Shown one piece after another: positions 9,785 to 19,285 of a stretch of 64,000 bases of DNA; the stretch's first letter is position 1; every line of letters starts with the position of its first letter. Where the stretch lies: NCBI GenBank assembly GCA_035299085.1, contig DATGXG010000024.1, positions 124,001 through 188,000 on the forward strand. The letters run 5' to 3'. The position numbers and the translations under genes were made by a program. Below the pieces are notes generated by a model, which was not told the DNA's origin, did no database searches, and worked only from the letters and a program-made list of their open reading frames with translations. The DNA comes from Bacteroidales bacterium. Its GTDB lineage: Bacteria > Bacteroidota > Bacteroidia > Bacteroidales > UBA10428.

Positions 9785-10963
9785 ATGAATTTACTTAAGG
9801 CCTTCCAGTATTTTGCCATTGCGGGCTTCCTGAATGCCTTGTTATTAAGCGCATTGCTCATTGCCAATAAAAGAAATCATGTGGCGAAAGTTTATATGAT
9901 CCTGTTGGTCATTCTTACCACTTTTCAAACTTTACTTAACGCATTTGACACTAAAGAATTCTTTTTAGCCTATCCTCACCTGAGTAAAATTTCATGGCTC
10001 ATCCCCAGTCTTTTTGGTCCGCTTACCTATCTTTTCACATTAAAATTATGCAGCGCGAATCCCCTTTTCAAGAAATCCGACCTGCTTCACTTTATGCCTT
10101 TCCTGGTTTACCTTGTCGTTTTATTACCGTGGTATATCCGGCCGGCTTCCTATAAAAGAGAATACCTTGCCGATTTTGAACTGGCGCGTGAAGATGATTT
10201 CGGTTTTCTCAACCAGTTCAGTATTCTGATTATTCTCGTTTATCTTGTAATTACCCTTCTTTATCTGAAAAATTTCAGGATCAGGATAAGCAATACGTTT
10301 TCCGAAATATCAAAGAAAAGGGTTGAATGGATGAGCGTTTTTTCCTGGGGCGTACTAATAGTGCTCTTTGTCTCTGCACTTGGATTCTACGGTCACAAAT
10401 GGAGTATTCCCGTCCTTGACGCTATATATCATTACAACTATATTTTGATCGTATTGCTGGTTTACTGGATTGGTTATAAATCCCTTCTTCAACCTGTAAT
10501 ATTTGATGTTACCGCACCTGAGGCAGTAGAGATCATAGAGGGAAACCAGGGGGACCAGGGTGATGATACCCCGGTTAAACGGTACTACAAATCAGGCCTT
10601 GGAGATGAACAGGCTGAGGCATTGTATTTACAGCTGATAGCCTATATGAAAAAGAATAAACCTTACCTCGAACCGGAAATCAATATATTCCAACTGGCAA
10701 ACCGGATGAATATAAAAAAACATCACCTGTCACTTGTTATTAATGAAAAAGCAGGAATGAACTTTTTTGATTTCATCAATTCATTCCGTGTGGAGGAGAT
10801 TAAACAAAGAATGATCAACGGTTCCGGGAAAAACCTTACCCTGCTTGGCATTGCATTTGAGTCAGGTTTTAATTCGAAAGCAACTTTTAACAATGCCTTT
10901 AAAAAGTTCACCGGAACAACGCCCACAGGTTTTCAGAAAAGCCTGAAAACCTCATTTTCTTAA
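9785..10963 (+). CDS. Membrane-anchored AraC-family regulator
   Basis: About 392 residues. The first half has seven or so hydrophobic segments (from FQYFAIAGFLNALLLSALLI to about residue 235), an arrangement common in Bacteroidetes 7TM-AraC proteins. A linker with an acidic stretch follows, then a C-terminal AraC helix-turn-helix pair (FQLANRMNIKKHHLSLVIN and GIAFESGFNSKATFNNAFKK). It should sense a signal at the inner membrane and control transcription. I chose ATG 9785; an upstream in-frame TTG at 9758 would add nine residues without improving the first helix. Target genes are not evident. Its 3' end overlaps the convergent gene by 12 bases. Confidence 0.82.
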   Translation: MNLLKAFQYFAIAGFLNALLLSALLIANKRNHVAKVYMILLVILTTFQTLLNAFDTKEFFLAYPHLSKISWLIPSLFGPLTYLFTLKLCSANPLFKKSDLLHFMPFLVYLVVLLPWYIRPASYKREYLADFELAREDDFGFLNQFSILIILVYLVITLLYLKNFRIRISNTFSEISKKRVEWMSVFSWGVLIVLFVSALGFYGHKWSIPVLDAIYHYNYILIVLLVYWIGYKSLLQPVIFDVTAPEAVEIIEGNQGDQGDDTPVKRYYKSGLGDEQAEALYLQLIAYMKKNKPYLEPEINIFQLANRMNIKKHHLSLVINEKAGMNFFDFINSFRVEEIKQRMINGSGKNLTLLGIAFESGFNSKATFNNAFKKFTGTTPTGFQKSLKTSFS

Positions 10964-11317
10964 TGAATCAAGAAATCCCTGCAAATCCTCAAGACCTGCC
11001 TGGAATACTCTTTCTCGTTTTGCCAGGTTAATTGTCATCTGCAGCACCGATATGGCATTTTTCCTGTCGTTAAGCATTGCATAGGCAATTGCCAGGCTGC
11101 GGCCGGTAGAAACTAATGTGGCGGATTCACTTCTTGTATGGATAAAAGCTCTTTCTGAATATTCCTTCCCTTCTGATACATTTCGGAATCTGCGATCAGG
11201 ACACGATACAAGCAATATTCCATGGCGTTCAAGCAAAAAGGGCTCGTTTGGGTGATATCTCAATGATTCTCTTATCAAATGGATGCCTTTATCCCATTTC
11301 TTTTCCTCCAGCAACAC
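10952..11317 (-). CDS. TPR-like fragment, possible gene remnant
   Basis: A 121-residue reading frame with tetratricopeptide-like helices (WDKGIHLIRESLRYHPNEPF, GRSLAIAYAMLNDRKNAISV, and a C-terminal helical stretch). The only available start is GTG 11317. The frame stays open upstream to a TAA at 11360-11362, and the extra residues (NERSLINVLLEEKKWDKG) also look like a TPR helix. It therefore resembles the C-terminal end of a larger TPR protein whose beginning is lost. It overlaps the AraC gene end by 12 bases. It could be a short real protein, but a decayed remnant is at least as likely. Confidence 0.45.
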   Translation of the reverse strand: MLLEEKKWDKGIHLIRESLRYHPNEPFLLERHGILLVSCPDRRFRNVSEGKEYSERAFIHTRSESATLVSTGRSLAIAYAMLNDRKNAISVLQMTINLAKRERVFQAGLEDLQGFLDSLRK

Positions 11318-11460
11318 ATTGATCAGGGATCTCTCATTACTCTCAGATTCTGATCTCGATTATAAATTTGAATCTGCAGAATATAGTCTGACTTTAGCGG
11401 CTGAGACGACCCGCGTTTTCATGGTCTGTACCTTTGGTCAGAAATTTAAAAACCATACCC

Positions 11461-12276
11461 ATGAGAATAATTTTTAATGTCGTTTTACTGCTGATTATAT
11501 CCATTACAATATCCGCACAGTCAGAAATCCCGGTTACAAAAAGAATCGGTTTTTCAGCGGGATTTCAGAACCGGATCCTGTTGGATGAACAGAAATCAGC
11601 TTTAGTCTACCGATCCGGTGAATACCTTGCCGGCTTAAGCTTTGACCGGTGCAGTGACCGGTCATTTTTTAGTGTCTCACTCGAAGGATCCACAGGGACA
11701 ATGATGCCAAAATACCTTGGCGAAAGATGGTTATATATCACTTCATATGACATCAACGGGTCTCCCGAAATCGATTCTTTTCCCCTGATGGCACAATTGT
11801 ACAACGGAATATTTCAATTCACCTATATGAGGGTGCTCAACAATAGTGAAAATCTTTCCTGGCTCGCCGGCTTTTCTGTAAAGGACTACCTTGTTTATCC
11901 TGATAATTATACGGGGCTCTTCAATTCACTGGGGATTCATATTAAAGCAGGGTTCAGATTGAAAACAACCGCCAGGAGTGTATTCCGGACTGATGTGTCA
12001 TTCCCTTTGATTGCACTGAATTCAAGACTGCCCTGGCACAATACAGCAACAGATCCTTTGGATTCCGAAATAAAAACCTTTTTCAAAAAGGGAACAAGGC
12101 TTACAGGACCGGATAAACTAAGGTTGTTAGAATTCAGTGCAGCCTGGGATATGCAGGTTTCAAAGCACTGGGCATTAGGTGCATCCTATGGCTTCAACTG
12201 GCTGAATGTCACGTACCATCAACCGATGAGATCCTATGTAAACAGTTTCAGAATACAAACCCATTATACTTTTTAA
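11461..12276 (+). CDS. Exported outer-membrane-barrel-like protein, family not recognised
   Basis: A protein of 271 residues beginning with a clear signal peptide (MRIIFNVVLLLIISITISAQ). I chose ATG 11461 because it opens directly on that signal; a TTG at 11434 would add nine unlikely residues. The mature part alternates polar and aromatic residues and has many Gly/Tyr/Phe strands, ending in an aromatic C terminus (HYTF), as in small outer-membrane beta barrels. No named family is recognised. The stop is two bases before the S41 lipoprotein gene, so it probably shares a transcript with the three following genes. Confidence 0.65.
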   Translation: MRIIFNVVLLLIISITISAQSEIPVTKRIGFSAGFQNRILLDEQKSALVYRSGEYLAGLSFDRCSDRSFFSVSLEGSTGTMMPKYLGERWLYITSYDINGSPEIDSFPLMAQLYNGIFQFTYMRVLNNSENLSWLAGFSVKDYLVYPDNYTGLFNSLGIHIKAGFRLKTTARSVFRTDVSFPLIALNSRLPWHNTATDPLDSEIKTFFKKGTRLTGPDKLRLLEFSAAWDMQVSKHWALGASYGFNWLNVTYHQPMRSYVNSFRIQTHYTF

Positions 12277-12278
12277 TT

Positions 12279-13298
12279 ATGAAATCACTTATTAATACCA
12301 TAATAGCCCTGCTTATACTTACAAGTTGTGAGAAAGCGCTTATCCATCCTGAGTATTCAAATACAGCAGCTGATAATTTCGAATGCCTGTGGAACAATTA
12401 TGACCGGAATTACGGACAGTTTATCATAAGAAACATCAACTGGGATTCCCTTTACGACGCTTACAGACCGCAGGTTGATGAGATCTCTTCAGAAGAGGAA
12501 CTTCATACTCTTTTCAGGAATCTCCTGTCTAATTTTCATGATGACCATGTTTTCCTCGATCCCGCCGGAAGCAAACTCCCTAGAATTGAATCCGGAAGAT
12601 CGGATACGATGATAATTCAGACTGATTTCCTGCCTGAAACGGTTTCGAAATATCTTGACACCGAGAAACAATATTCCGAACATCTCTGGTACGGTATGCT
12701 ATCAGGTAACATCGGGTATATCCGGATGGATGTTTTTGCCGATTCAAAATCCTTTATCAGTAAGGCATTTGATGAAGTCTTAAAAGAACTTGAAAATACA
12801 AAAGCCCTGGTATTTGATATCCGGAAACTGGAAGGAGGCGACGACAGGCTTGCGAAATATATTGCCGGCCGTTTTACAAGGGAATCCAGGCTTTACATGA
12901 CAACCAGAAAAAGAAACGGTCCTGCACATGATGATTTTGAGACACCGCTGAAATGGACTGTTGACCGTGAAGGGTCATCCCAGTATATAAAACCGGTGGT
13001 GCTTCTGACCGGAAGATTTACGGCGAGCGCAGGAGAAACTTTTACCTGGGCAATGAATGAAAACGAAAACGTCATACAGGTAGGTGATACAACGCTGGGA
13101 GCCTTTTCAGATATCATTGTAATGGAATTGCCGAACGGTTGGTTACACACGGTTTCAGTGGGTGACTACAGGGATGCCGGCGGCACAAACCTCGAAGGCA
13201 CAGGTATTGCCCCCCTTTATATTGCCAGGAGCTCAAAGTCGGAAACGTTAGCCGGAATTGACCGGGGTCTTGAAAAAGCACTTGAACTTCTGAATTGA
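12279..13298 (+). CDS. S41 family peptidase, lipoprotein
   Basis: A 339-residue predicted lipoprotein (lipobox LTSC, Cys17) of the S41/C-terminal-processing peptidase family. The N-terminal tricorn-like part has helical segments with FECLWNNYDRNYGQF. The catalytic core contains GNIGYIRMDVF, LVFDIRKLEGGDD and the nucleophile region TASAGETF, with Ser250 the likely catalytic serine. No PDZ domain is clear. It may clip or degrade proteins in the periplasm. It starts two bases after the barrel-like gene and ends three bases before the DinB-like gene, so the set looks like one operon with a second S41 peptidase at its end. Confidence 0.8.
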   Translation: MKSLINTIIALLILTSCEKALIHPEYSNTAADNFECLWNNYDRNYGQFIIRNINWDSLYDAYRPQVDEISSEEELHTLFRNLLSNFHDDHVFLDPAGSKLPRIESGRSDTMIIQTDFLPETVSKYLDTEKQYSEHLWYGMLSGNIGYIRMDVFADSKSFISKAFDEVLKELENTKALVFDIRKLEGGDDRLAKYIAGRFTRESRLYMTTRKRNGPAHDDFETPLKWTVDREGSSQYIKPVVLLTGRFTASAGETFTWAMNENENVIQVGDTTLGAFSDIIVMELPNGWLHTVSVGDYRDAGGTNLEGTGIAPLYIARSSKSETLAGIDRGLEKALELLN

Positions 13299-13301
13299 AC
13301 C

Positions 13302-13838
13302 ATGATGTTGAAAGGCGATTACTATTCTAAATGGTTAAGAACCCTGGAGAAAAACCGGGAGATTATACGCTGTGAATTTTCATCGCTGTCAGCTGTTCAG
13401 CTCAATTATCATGTTCATATCCACAACTGTTCAATAGTGGAGATACTGAATAACCTTGTGAGAATTCAGAATAAAGTAATCCCAAAAATTGACGGCCATA
13501 TGGATAAACTTGAAAAAACGACGTTCCGGGTAGCTTATCAGCCGGGGTATTTTTCCGGTTTTTTAATCCGGCTGTCACCCGGTTTGACCTGTAAAACAGG
13601 AAATAATGTACTGATTTCTTCTATTGGTGAACTTACAGGAGAACTTTCCGGACAGAATATGAAACTGGAAAACCTTGTTCACCAGTCGGTACAGTATAAC
13701 ATTAATAATCGCATCATCAGGTTCGGATACATGAACATATGGAGGGTAAGTATGGGAGACCTGTTTGACATGGTTACCAAATGCCAGCAAAAACATATAG
13801 TACTTGCCCGACGAATCCTGATGCTGCAAAATCTTTAA
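13302..13838 (+). CDS. DinB-like four-helix protein, tentative
   Basis: A 178-residue cytoplasmic protein without a signal peptide. The pattern, a helix with HVHIHNCSIVEILNNLVRIQ and a C-terminal helix DMVTKCQQKHIVLARRIL, resembles the DinB/YfiT metal-binding superfamily, in which His residues at these places bind a metal and members act as thiol-dependent transferases. The middle of the protein fits less well. The assignment rests on pattern only. ATG 13302 follows the S41 stop by three bases, and the next gene starts 17 bases after its stop. Confidence 0.55.
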   Translation: MMLKGDYYSKWLRTLEKNREIIRCEFSSLSAVQLNYHVHIHNCSIVEILNNLVRIQNKVIPKIDGHMDKLEKTTFRVAYQPGYFSGFLIRLSPGLTCKTGNNVLISSIGELTGELSGQNMKLENLVHQSVQYNINNRIIRFGYMNIWRVSMGDLFDMVTKCQQKHIVLARRILMLQNL

Positions 13839-13855
13839 TACACTAACTTTATAAA

Positions 13856-15286
13856 ATGACACGGATAATAAAAACATGTATTCTGCTAATAATGGCGCTA
13901 TGCGGGATTTCGGTACATGCACAACAGCCAATGTCGGCAGAACAGGCAAAGGACGACCTGAAATATGCTGAACATGCGCTCAAAGAAGCACATCCCGGAC
14001 TTTACCGGTATAATTCAAAGCAGGAAATCGACAGCCTGTTTGAAGCGGCGGAATCAAAGATCACCGATTCAATGACTCAGCAGGATTTGTACCGGGTTAT
14101 GGTTCCTGTAATGAGCCGTATCGGGTGCGGACATACAAAGTTCCATCCTGATAACAACTGGAATGATAATTACTTTTTCAACAGGGATAAATTGTTACCA
14201 TTAAGACTTTATATACAGGGCGATAACGCATATGTTCTCGGCGGATACAGTGATGAAACAATCAAACCCGGTTCAGAAATTCTAAGCATCAACAACCAGC
14301 CTGTTTCAGACGTAATCCGCACGATCCTTCCCTGCTCTTTTTCAGACGGGAAAAACACCACATTTAAATTTATTGAATTAAGCAGGTTCTTTAGCGGGTA
14401 TTATGCCAATATGATCGGAGGTTCCGATTCATTTAAAATTCAGTATTCCGATGGCAATATCAAAACGGTCACGCTTGTAGCCATTCCGTTTGCAGAAATT
14501 GAGGCCTTTCAAAAGTCAAAAGAAACCTCCGACTCTCGGCTTAAACCTTATGAGCTGAACTTTTCCGGCAGTGATATTGCCATTCTTACAATACGATCGT
14601 TCTGGATGGGCAGTGATAAGAATTTCAGGAAATTCCTTAAAGAGAGTTTTTCATCTCTCAGCGAAAAAGGGGCTCAGAACCTTATCATCGACCTGAGAGA
14701 TAATGAAGGGGGGAATGATGCGCGCGGAGCCTGGCTTTTATCGTATTTGATGGACAAAGATTTCAGGTATTATGATCGCCTTGAAATGACTACTGATAAA
14801 AAGTATTCATTTACCAAAAATGCGCATCTCCCCAGGTTTTATGGTATCCTGAGAAGACTGATTTCAAAAACCGATTCCGGCACTTATTTATGGAAGCACA
14901 GTAAAAATCTGAAGGTACAAAAACCCGCTAAGGAACATTTTGATGGCAGGGTGATAGTTTTGATTAACGGCGCTAGTTTTTCGGTTACATCTGAATTTGC
15001 CGCTGCAGCGCATTATAACAAAAGAGCCACTTTTATCGGCGAAGAAACCGGTGGCGGATATTACGGGGATAACAGCGGCACATTTGCAATCGTAACTCTT
15101 CCGAACAGCAGGCTGAATATAGGAATCCCGCTTGTCGGTTATTATATGGCAGTTAAGGATTATCCCTGGCCTGCACACGGTGTAATTCCGGAAGTGCGGG
15201 TAAATCCGACCGTGGAAGATATCATTACCGGGAATGATGTGGTTATGAAAGCGGCACTCAGCTATATTTCAGCTACACGCCATTGA
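13856..15286 (+). CDS. S41 family peptidase, exported
   Basis: A 476-residue exported protein with a signal peptide ending near MALCGISVHAQ (about residue 22). The N-terminal domain (AEHALKEAHPGLYRYNSKQE) is typical of Bacteroidetes S41 peptidases. A short PDZ-like part (VLGGYSDETIKPGSEILSIN) comes before the peptidase core with ILTIRSFW, NLIIDLRDNEGGND and INGASFSVTSEF; Ser376 in that last motif is the most likely nucleophile. It is the second S41 peptidase in this run and may act with the lipoprotein one. It differs from the first in having the PDZ-like part and no lipobox. Confidence 0.82.
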   Translation: MTRIIKTCILLIMALCGISVHAQQPMSAEQAKDDLKYAEHALKEAHPGLYRYNSKQEIDSLFEAAESKITDSMTQQDLYRVMVPVMSRIGCGHTKFHPDNNWNDNYFFNRDKLLPLRLYIQGDNAYVLGGYSDETIKPGSEILSINNQPVSDVIRTILPCSFSDGKNTTFKFIELSRFFSGYYANMIGGSDSFKIQYSDGNIKTVTLVAIPFAEIEAFQKSKETSDSRLKPYELNFSGSDIAILTIRSFWMGSDKNFRKFLKESFSSLSEKGAQNLIIDLRDNEGGNDARGAWLLSYLMDKDFRYYDRLEMTTDKKYSFTKNAHLPRFYGILRRLISKTDSGTYLWKHSKNLKVQKPAKEHFDGRVIVLINGASFSVTSEFAAAAHYNKRATFIGEETGGGYYGDNSGTFAIVTLPNSRLNIGIPLVGYYMAVKDYPWPAHGVIPEVRVNPTVEDIITGNDVVMKAALSYISATRH

Positions 15287-15364
15287 CCGTTAAGCCCTGT
15301 TACTAATTTCTGTTGAAAATATCCATGATTGATATTATCTTAGAGCAGGATATATCTTCTCATC

Positions 15365-17020
15365 ATGGATGTGTTAAAGAACCTTTTTACTGGTGCCGAA
15401 ACGGCCAATGCCATATTATACATCAGCCTTACCGCAGTTCTGGGTGTGCTGATAGGCAAAATAAAAATTAAGAGTATTAAACTGGGTATTGCCGGTGTGC
15501 TTTTCTCAGGGTTGCTCATCGGGCACCTGGGAGCCAAGGCCGATCCCGAAGTTCTTCACTTTGTGAGGGAGTTCGGGCTTATTTTATTTGTTTATGCGAT
15601 TGGCATTGACGTAGGACCCAGGTTTTTCAACTCATTCAGAAGTGACGGGTTAAAACTGAATCTTTTTGCCGTGACCATTGTCTTCCTTGGTTTCCTGATT
15701 GCGTGGTCGTTTTACAGGTTTGCCGGTGTGCCCTCTGAGGTAGTTACCGGGATAATGAGCGGTGCAGTTACAAACACGCCGGGACTGGGAGCCGCCCAGC
15801 AGGTACTTACCGATTCAGGAAACACAGATGCTGCAGCCGTTGCCGGTATGGGATATGCAATTGCCTATCCTTTCGGTGTTTTAGGGATTATTTTATCCAT
15901 GGTTCTTATCCGGTTGTTTTTCGGTATTAAAGTAGATAAAGAAGTAACTGATTATAAAAACCAGTTTCATTCCCTGCGTCAAAAACTTGAAACGGTTGAA
16001 ATTTCAATTACCAATCCGAACCTGTTTGGCCAAAAAATCAGCTACATCAAGGAGTTTATTGATAAAGAACTGGTGATTTCACGTATCCGCAGGGACGGAA
16101 ACGACCTTGTGGCAACTGAAGATCTTGAATTACGAGAGGGAGATACCATTGTAGGAGTGTCGGCACTGCAATACATCCGGAACCTGAAGATAAAAATCGG
16201 AGAAGTAAAAATACAGAGCAAACGCGAAATCTCAGGTGACCTTGCCATGTTTCATGTATTGGTTACAAACCGTAAATATGCTGGTAAAACGATCCAGCAG
16301 ATTGGCATATACCGCCGGTATGAAGCCAATATTACACGAATTTTCAGGGCAGGCACCGAAATCATGCCAACCCGTGATTCGGTTGTTGAATTTGGTGACA
16401 CGGTGCGGATTGTCGGTAAACGTGAGTTATTGCCGGAAGTAAGGAATGAACTGGGCAATTCGGTTGAAGAGCTGGCACATCCCAACACCATTCCAATTTT
16501 TGTAGGCATTGCCCTTGGTGTTATTCTCGGAAGCATTCCCATTTTCATTCCCGGTCTGCCCGCCCCTGCTAAGCTTGGACTGGCAGGCGGTCCGCTTTTG
16601 ATTGCCATTCTGTTGGGTAACCAGCGCAGATTTAAGAGTTTTGATTTTTATATGACCCCCGGGGCAAATATGATGATCCGTGAATTGGGGATCATTCTTT
16701 TCCTTTCGTGTGTGGGCATTTCATCCGGCAAGAATTTCGTAAGCACTATTGTCAACGGTGGTTACATGTGGATGCTCTACGGAGCAGCAATAACCCTTAT
16801 ACCAATCATGATTGTTGCTTCTATAGCAAGGCTTATGAAGTATAATTACCTCAAGATCTGCGGCATTATTTCCGGTGCGATGACGGATCCGCCGGCACTT
16901 GAATTTGCAAACAGCCTGGCGCCCGTGCATGCTCAATCCACTGCCTATGCAACCGTTTATCCCCTTACTATGTTTCTGAGAATATTGGCTGCACAGGCAT
17001 TAATCTTGATAACTTTGTAG
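15365..17020 (+). CDS. AspT/YidE-like antiporter with two RCK_C domains
   Basis: A 551-residue inner-membrane transporter. Two copies of the AspT-YidE-YbjL duplication domain (five hydrophobic segments each, about residues 10-180 and 375-550) flank two soluble RCK_C/TrkA_C domains (about 200-365; NPNLFGQKISYI, REGDTIVGV, TVRIVGKREL). The membrane halves share GAVTNTPGLGAAQ and GAMTDPPALEFANS motifs at equivalent places. Relatives exchange aspartate for alanine or succinate; the substrate here is unknown, and the RCK_C domains suggest gating by a small ligand. The DUF4954 gene starts 24 bases downstream, and the SIS gene follows, so the transported compound may be related to their shared pathway. 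Confidence 0.85.
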   Translation: MDVLKNLFTGAETANAILYISLTAVLGVLIGKIKIKSIKLGIAGVLFSGLLIGHLGAKADPEVLHFVREFGLILFVYAIGIDVGPRFFNSFRSDGLKLNLFAVTIVFLGFLIAWSFYRFAGVPSEVVTGIMSGAVTNTPGLGAAQQVLTDSGNTDAAAVAGMGYAIAYPFGVLGIILSMVLIRLFFGIKVDKEVTDYKNQFHSLRQKLETVEISITNPNLFGQKISYIKEFIDKELVISRIRRDGNDLVATEDLELREGDTIVGVSALQYIRNLKIKIGEVKIQSKREISGDLAMFHVLVTNRKYAGKTIQQIGIYRRYEANITRIFRAGTEIMPTRDSVVEFGDTVRIVGKRELLPEVRNELGNSVEELAHPNTIPIFVGIALGVILGSIPIFIPGLPAPAKLGLAGGPLLIAILLGNQRRFKSFDFYMTPGANMMIRELGIILFLSCVGISSGKNFVSTIVNGGYMWMLYGAAITLIPIMIVASIARLMKYNYLKICGIISGAMTDPPALEFANSLAPVHAQSTAYATVYPLTMFLRILAAQALILITL

Positions 17021-17044
17021 TTAACATTAAGTAACCCGCTACCT

Positions 17045-19255
17045 ATGGACCAGGTTCTGATCGTGTACCCCGAAAATATGGGAAGGAATTTCATTCCTCC
17101 CGAATATCTTCCTGAAGGAAAAGACGAATATTATCTGCGAAACCTGCAGGCCCGAAAACCCAAATCAGGATGGAGAAATCTGCGTTCGGACGAGGTAGAA
17201 AGGCTTGTAAAAAATGTAAACACCTGCGACGACTGGGATAATCTCCTGGTTACTGATGAATTTGACCCGAACCAAATCAAAAACACACGGTTTTTCGGAT
17301 TGGTAAGAATAGGCCGGTTAAAAAATGTATTCCTGCAGCATCATGACCTGAAAGTGCCGACAGGTATAACCAACAGCCTTATCATTTCAAGTGATATCGG
17401 CGACGACTGCGCCATTCATGAGGTGCATTACCTGTCGCACTGTATCATCGGCGACAGGAACATCCTGTTCAATATACAGGAAATGAATACAACCGATCAT
17501 GCCAAATTCGGTAATGGAATAATAAAAGAAGGTGAACCGGAACAGGTAAGGACATGGCTTGACGTGATGAATGAAACCGGCGCCCGTAAAGTGCTGCCTT
17601 TCGACGGGATGATCACGGCCGATGCGTATCTGTGGGCAAAATACAGGGATGACAGCAATCTGCAGGCAAAGCTTTTTGAGATCACACAGAATACTTTTGA
17701 TCATCGCCGGGGATATTACGGAACCACAGGTGATCAGTGTGTCATCAAGAATTCTTTAATCCTGAAGGACGTTAAAATCGGATCGCATTGTTATATTAAG
17801 GGAGCCAATAAGATTAAAAATATAACGATCAATTCCTCGCCCGAAGAACCTACTCAGATTGGGGAAGGCGTAGAGCTCGTGAATGGCATTGTAGGATTTG
17901 GCTGCCATATTTTCTATGGCTGCAAAGCGGTTAAATTTATCCTGGGCAGTAATTCAAGTCTCAAGTACGGTGCCAGGCTGATCAACTCGTTTCTTGGCGA
18001 CAATTCTACCATTTCGTGCTGTGAAGTGCTGAATAACCTGATCTTTCCGGCTCATGAACAGCATCACAACAATTCATTTCTCATAGCCTCAGTAGTGATG
18101 GGGCAAAGTAATATGGCAGCCGGTGCTACAATTGGCTCAAACCATAACAGCAGGGCAAATGACAATGAAATTCAGGCCGGAAGAGGTTTCTGGCCCGGGT
18201 TATGTACAAGCGTGAAGCATTCATGCCGGTTTGCTTCGTTCACGTTGCTTTCAAAGGCTGATTACCCTGCGGAACTGAATATACCGCTCCCCTTTTCGCT
18301 GCTCAACAATAATGCCTCCAAAAACCAGCTTGAAATAATGCCGGCCTACTGGTGGATGTACAATATGTTCGCCCTGGCAAGAAACACCTGGAAATTCCAG
18401 AATCGCGACAAACGGATCCATAAAGATCAGCACATCGAATTTGATGCCCTGGCGCCAGACACCATTGAAGAGATTCTTGAAGCCATGCATTTGCTTGAAA
18501 TCTGGACTGCAAAGGCCTGGCTGCGTCAAAACGGCAAACCGGAAACGTCGCTGAATGAAAAGCAATTGTCGGATAAAGGCCACGAGCTGCTGACAGGGGA
18601 CGAAAAAACGGCTGATTCACTTGAAATACTCGGTGAAAATCTCGAAAACACCAACCGGAAGGCTGTAATTATAAAAGCTTCCAAAGCCTATAAAGCCTAT
18701 AAGGATATGCTTTTATATTATGCTGTGAACAACCTGATGGCCTACCTTAATGAAAATAAGAGGGCAGGATTGGAAACCATGAATGCCGATCTGAAGGGTA
18801 AGCGAAAAAAGAACTGGGTTAACCTGGGCGGACAGATAATGACAGATGATGACCTTGACAGGCTGAGAAAAGATATAGGATCAGGAAAACTCGCTTCATG
18901 GAAGAACATACATAAACGTTATGATACACTATGGAATAAATACCAGGTTGATAAGCAAAAGCATGCCTATTCCATACTTCTTGAACTCACAGGAAAAGAC
19001 CATGTAACGCCGGGTGAATGGAAGAATGTTCTTGAAGATGCCATAAGAGTTCAGCAGTTTGTCTGTGACCAGGTTTATATTTCAAGAAAGAAAGATTTTG
19101 ACAATCCTTTCAGAAAGGCCACTTTCCGGAATCCTGATGAAATGAAAGCTGCCATAGGCACTGTGGATGACAATTCATTTATTATCCAGGTAAAAAAGGA
19201 AACCGAAGAATATAAAAAGAAAGTGCTGCAGGTAAAAAAACTGGAAGTTCATTAA
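17045..19255 (+). CDS. DUF4954 family protein with left-handed beta helix
   Basis: A 736-residue cytoplasmic protein of the DUF4954 family, found mainly in Bacteroidetes. The first 400 residues contain hexapeptide-type repeats (ISSDIGDDCAIHEVHYLSHC, CIIGDRNILF, IGSHCYIKGANKIKN, GCHIFYGCKAVKFI, GSNSSLKYGARL), which fold as a left-handed beta helix as in sugar acyl- or nucleotidyltransferases. The C-terminal 300 residues are mainly helical. No biochemical role is established that I know of. Its place between a transporter and a SIS-domain sugar isomerase suggests a part in amino- or phosphosugar handling; that is inference. Confidence 0.85.
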   Translation: MDQVLIVYPENMGRNFIPPEYLPEGKDEYYLRNLQARKPKSGWRNLRSDEVERLVKNVNTCDDWDNLLVTDEFDPNQIKNTRFFGLVRIGRLKNVFLQHHDLKVPTGITNSLIISSDIGDDCAIHEVHYLSHCIIGDRNILFNIQEMNTTDHAKFGNGIIKEGEPEQVRTWLDVMNETGARKVLPFDGMITADAYLWAKYRDDSNLQAKLFEITQNTFDHRRGYYGTTGDQCVIKNSLILKDVKIGSHCYIKGANKIKNITINSSPEEPTQIGEGVELVNGIVGFGCHIFYGCKAVKFILGSNSSLKYGARLINSFLGDNSTISCCEVLNNLIFPAHEQHHNNSFLIASVVMGQSNMAAGATIGSNHNSRANDNEIQAGRGFWPGLCTSVKHSCRFASFTLLSKADYPAELNIPLPFSLLNNNASKNQLEIMPAYWWMYNMFALARNTWKFQNRDKRIHKDQHIEFDALAPDTIEEILEAMHLLEIWTAKAWLRQNGKPETSLNEKQLSDKGHELLTGDEKTADSLEILGENLENTNRKAVIIKASKAYKAYKDMLLYYAVNNLMAYLNENKRAGLETMNADLKGKRKKNWVNLGGQIMTDDDLDRLRKDIGSGKLASWKNIHKRYDTLWNKYQVDKQKHAYSILLELTGKDHVTPGEWKNVLEDAIRVQQFVCDQVYISRKKDFDNPFRKATFRNPDEMKAAIGTVDDNSFIIQVKKETEEYKKKVLQVKKLEVH

Positions 19256-19285
19256 TAAACGGAATTAACCAAAAAGATTAAAACG

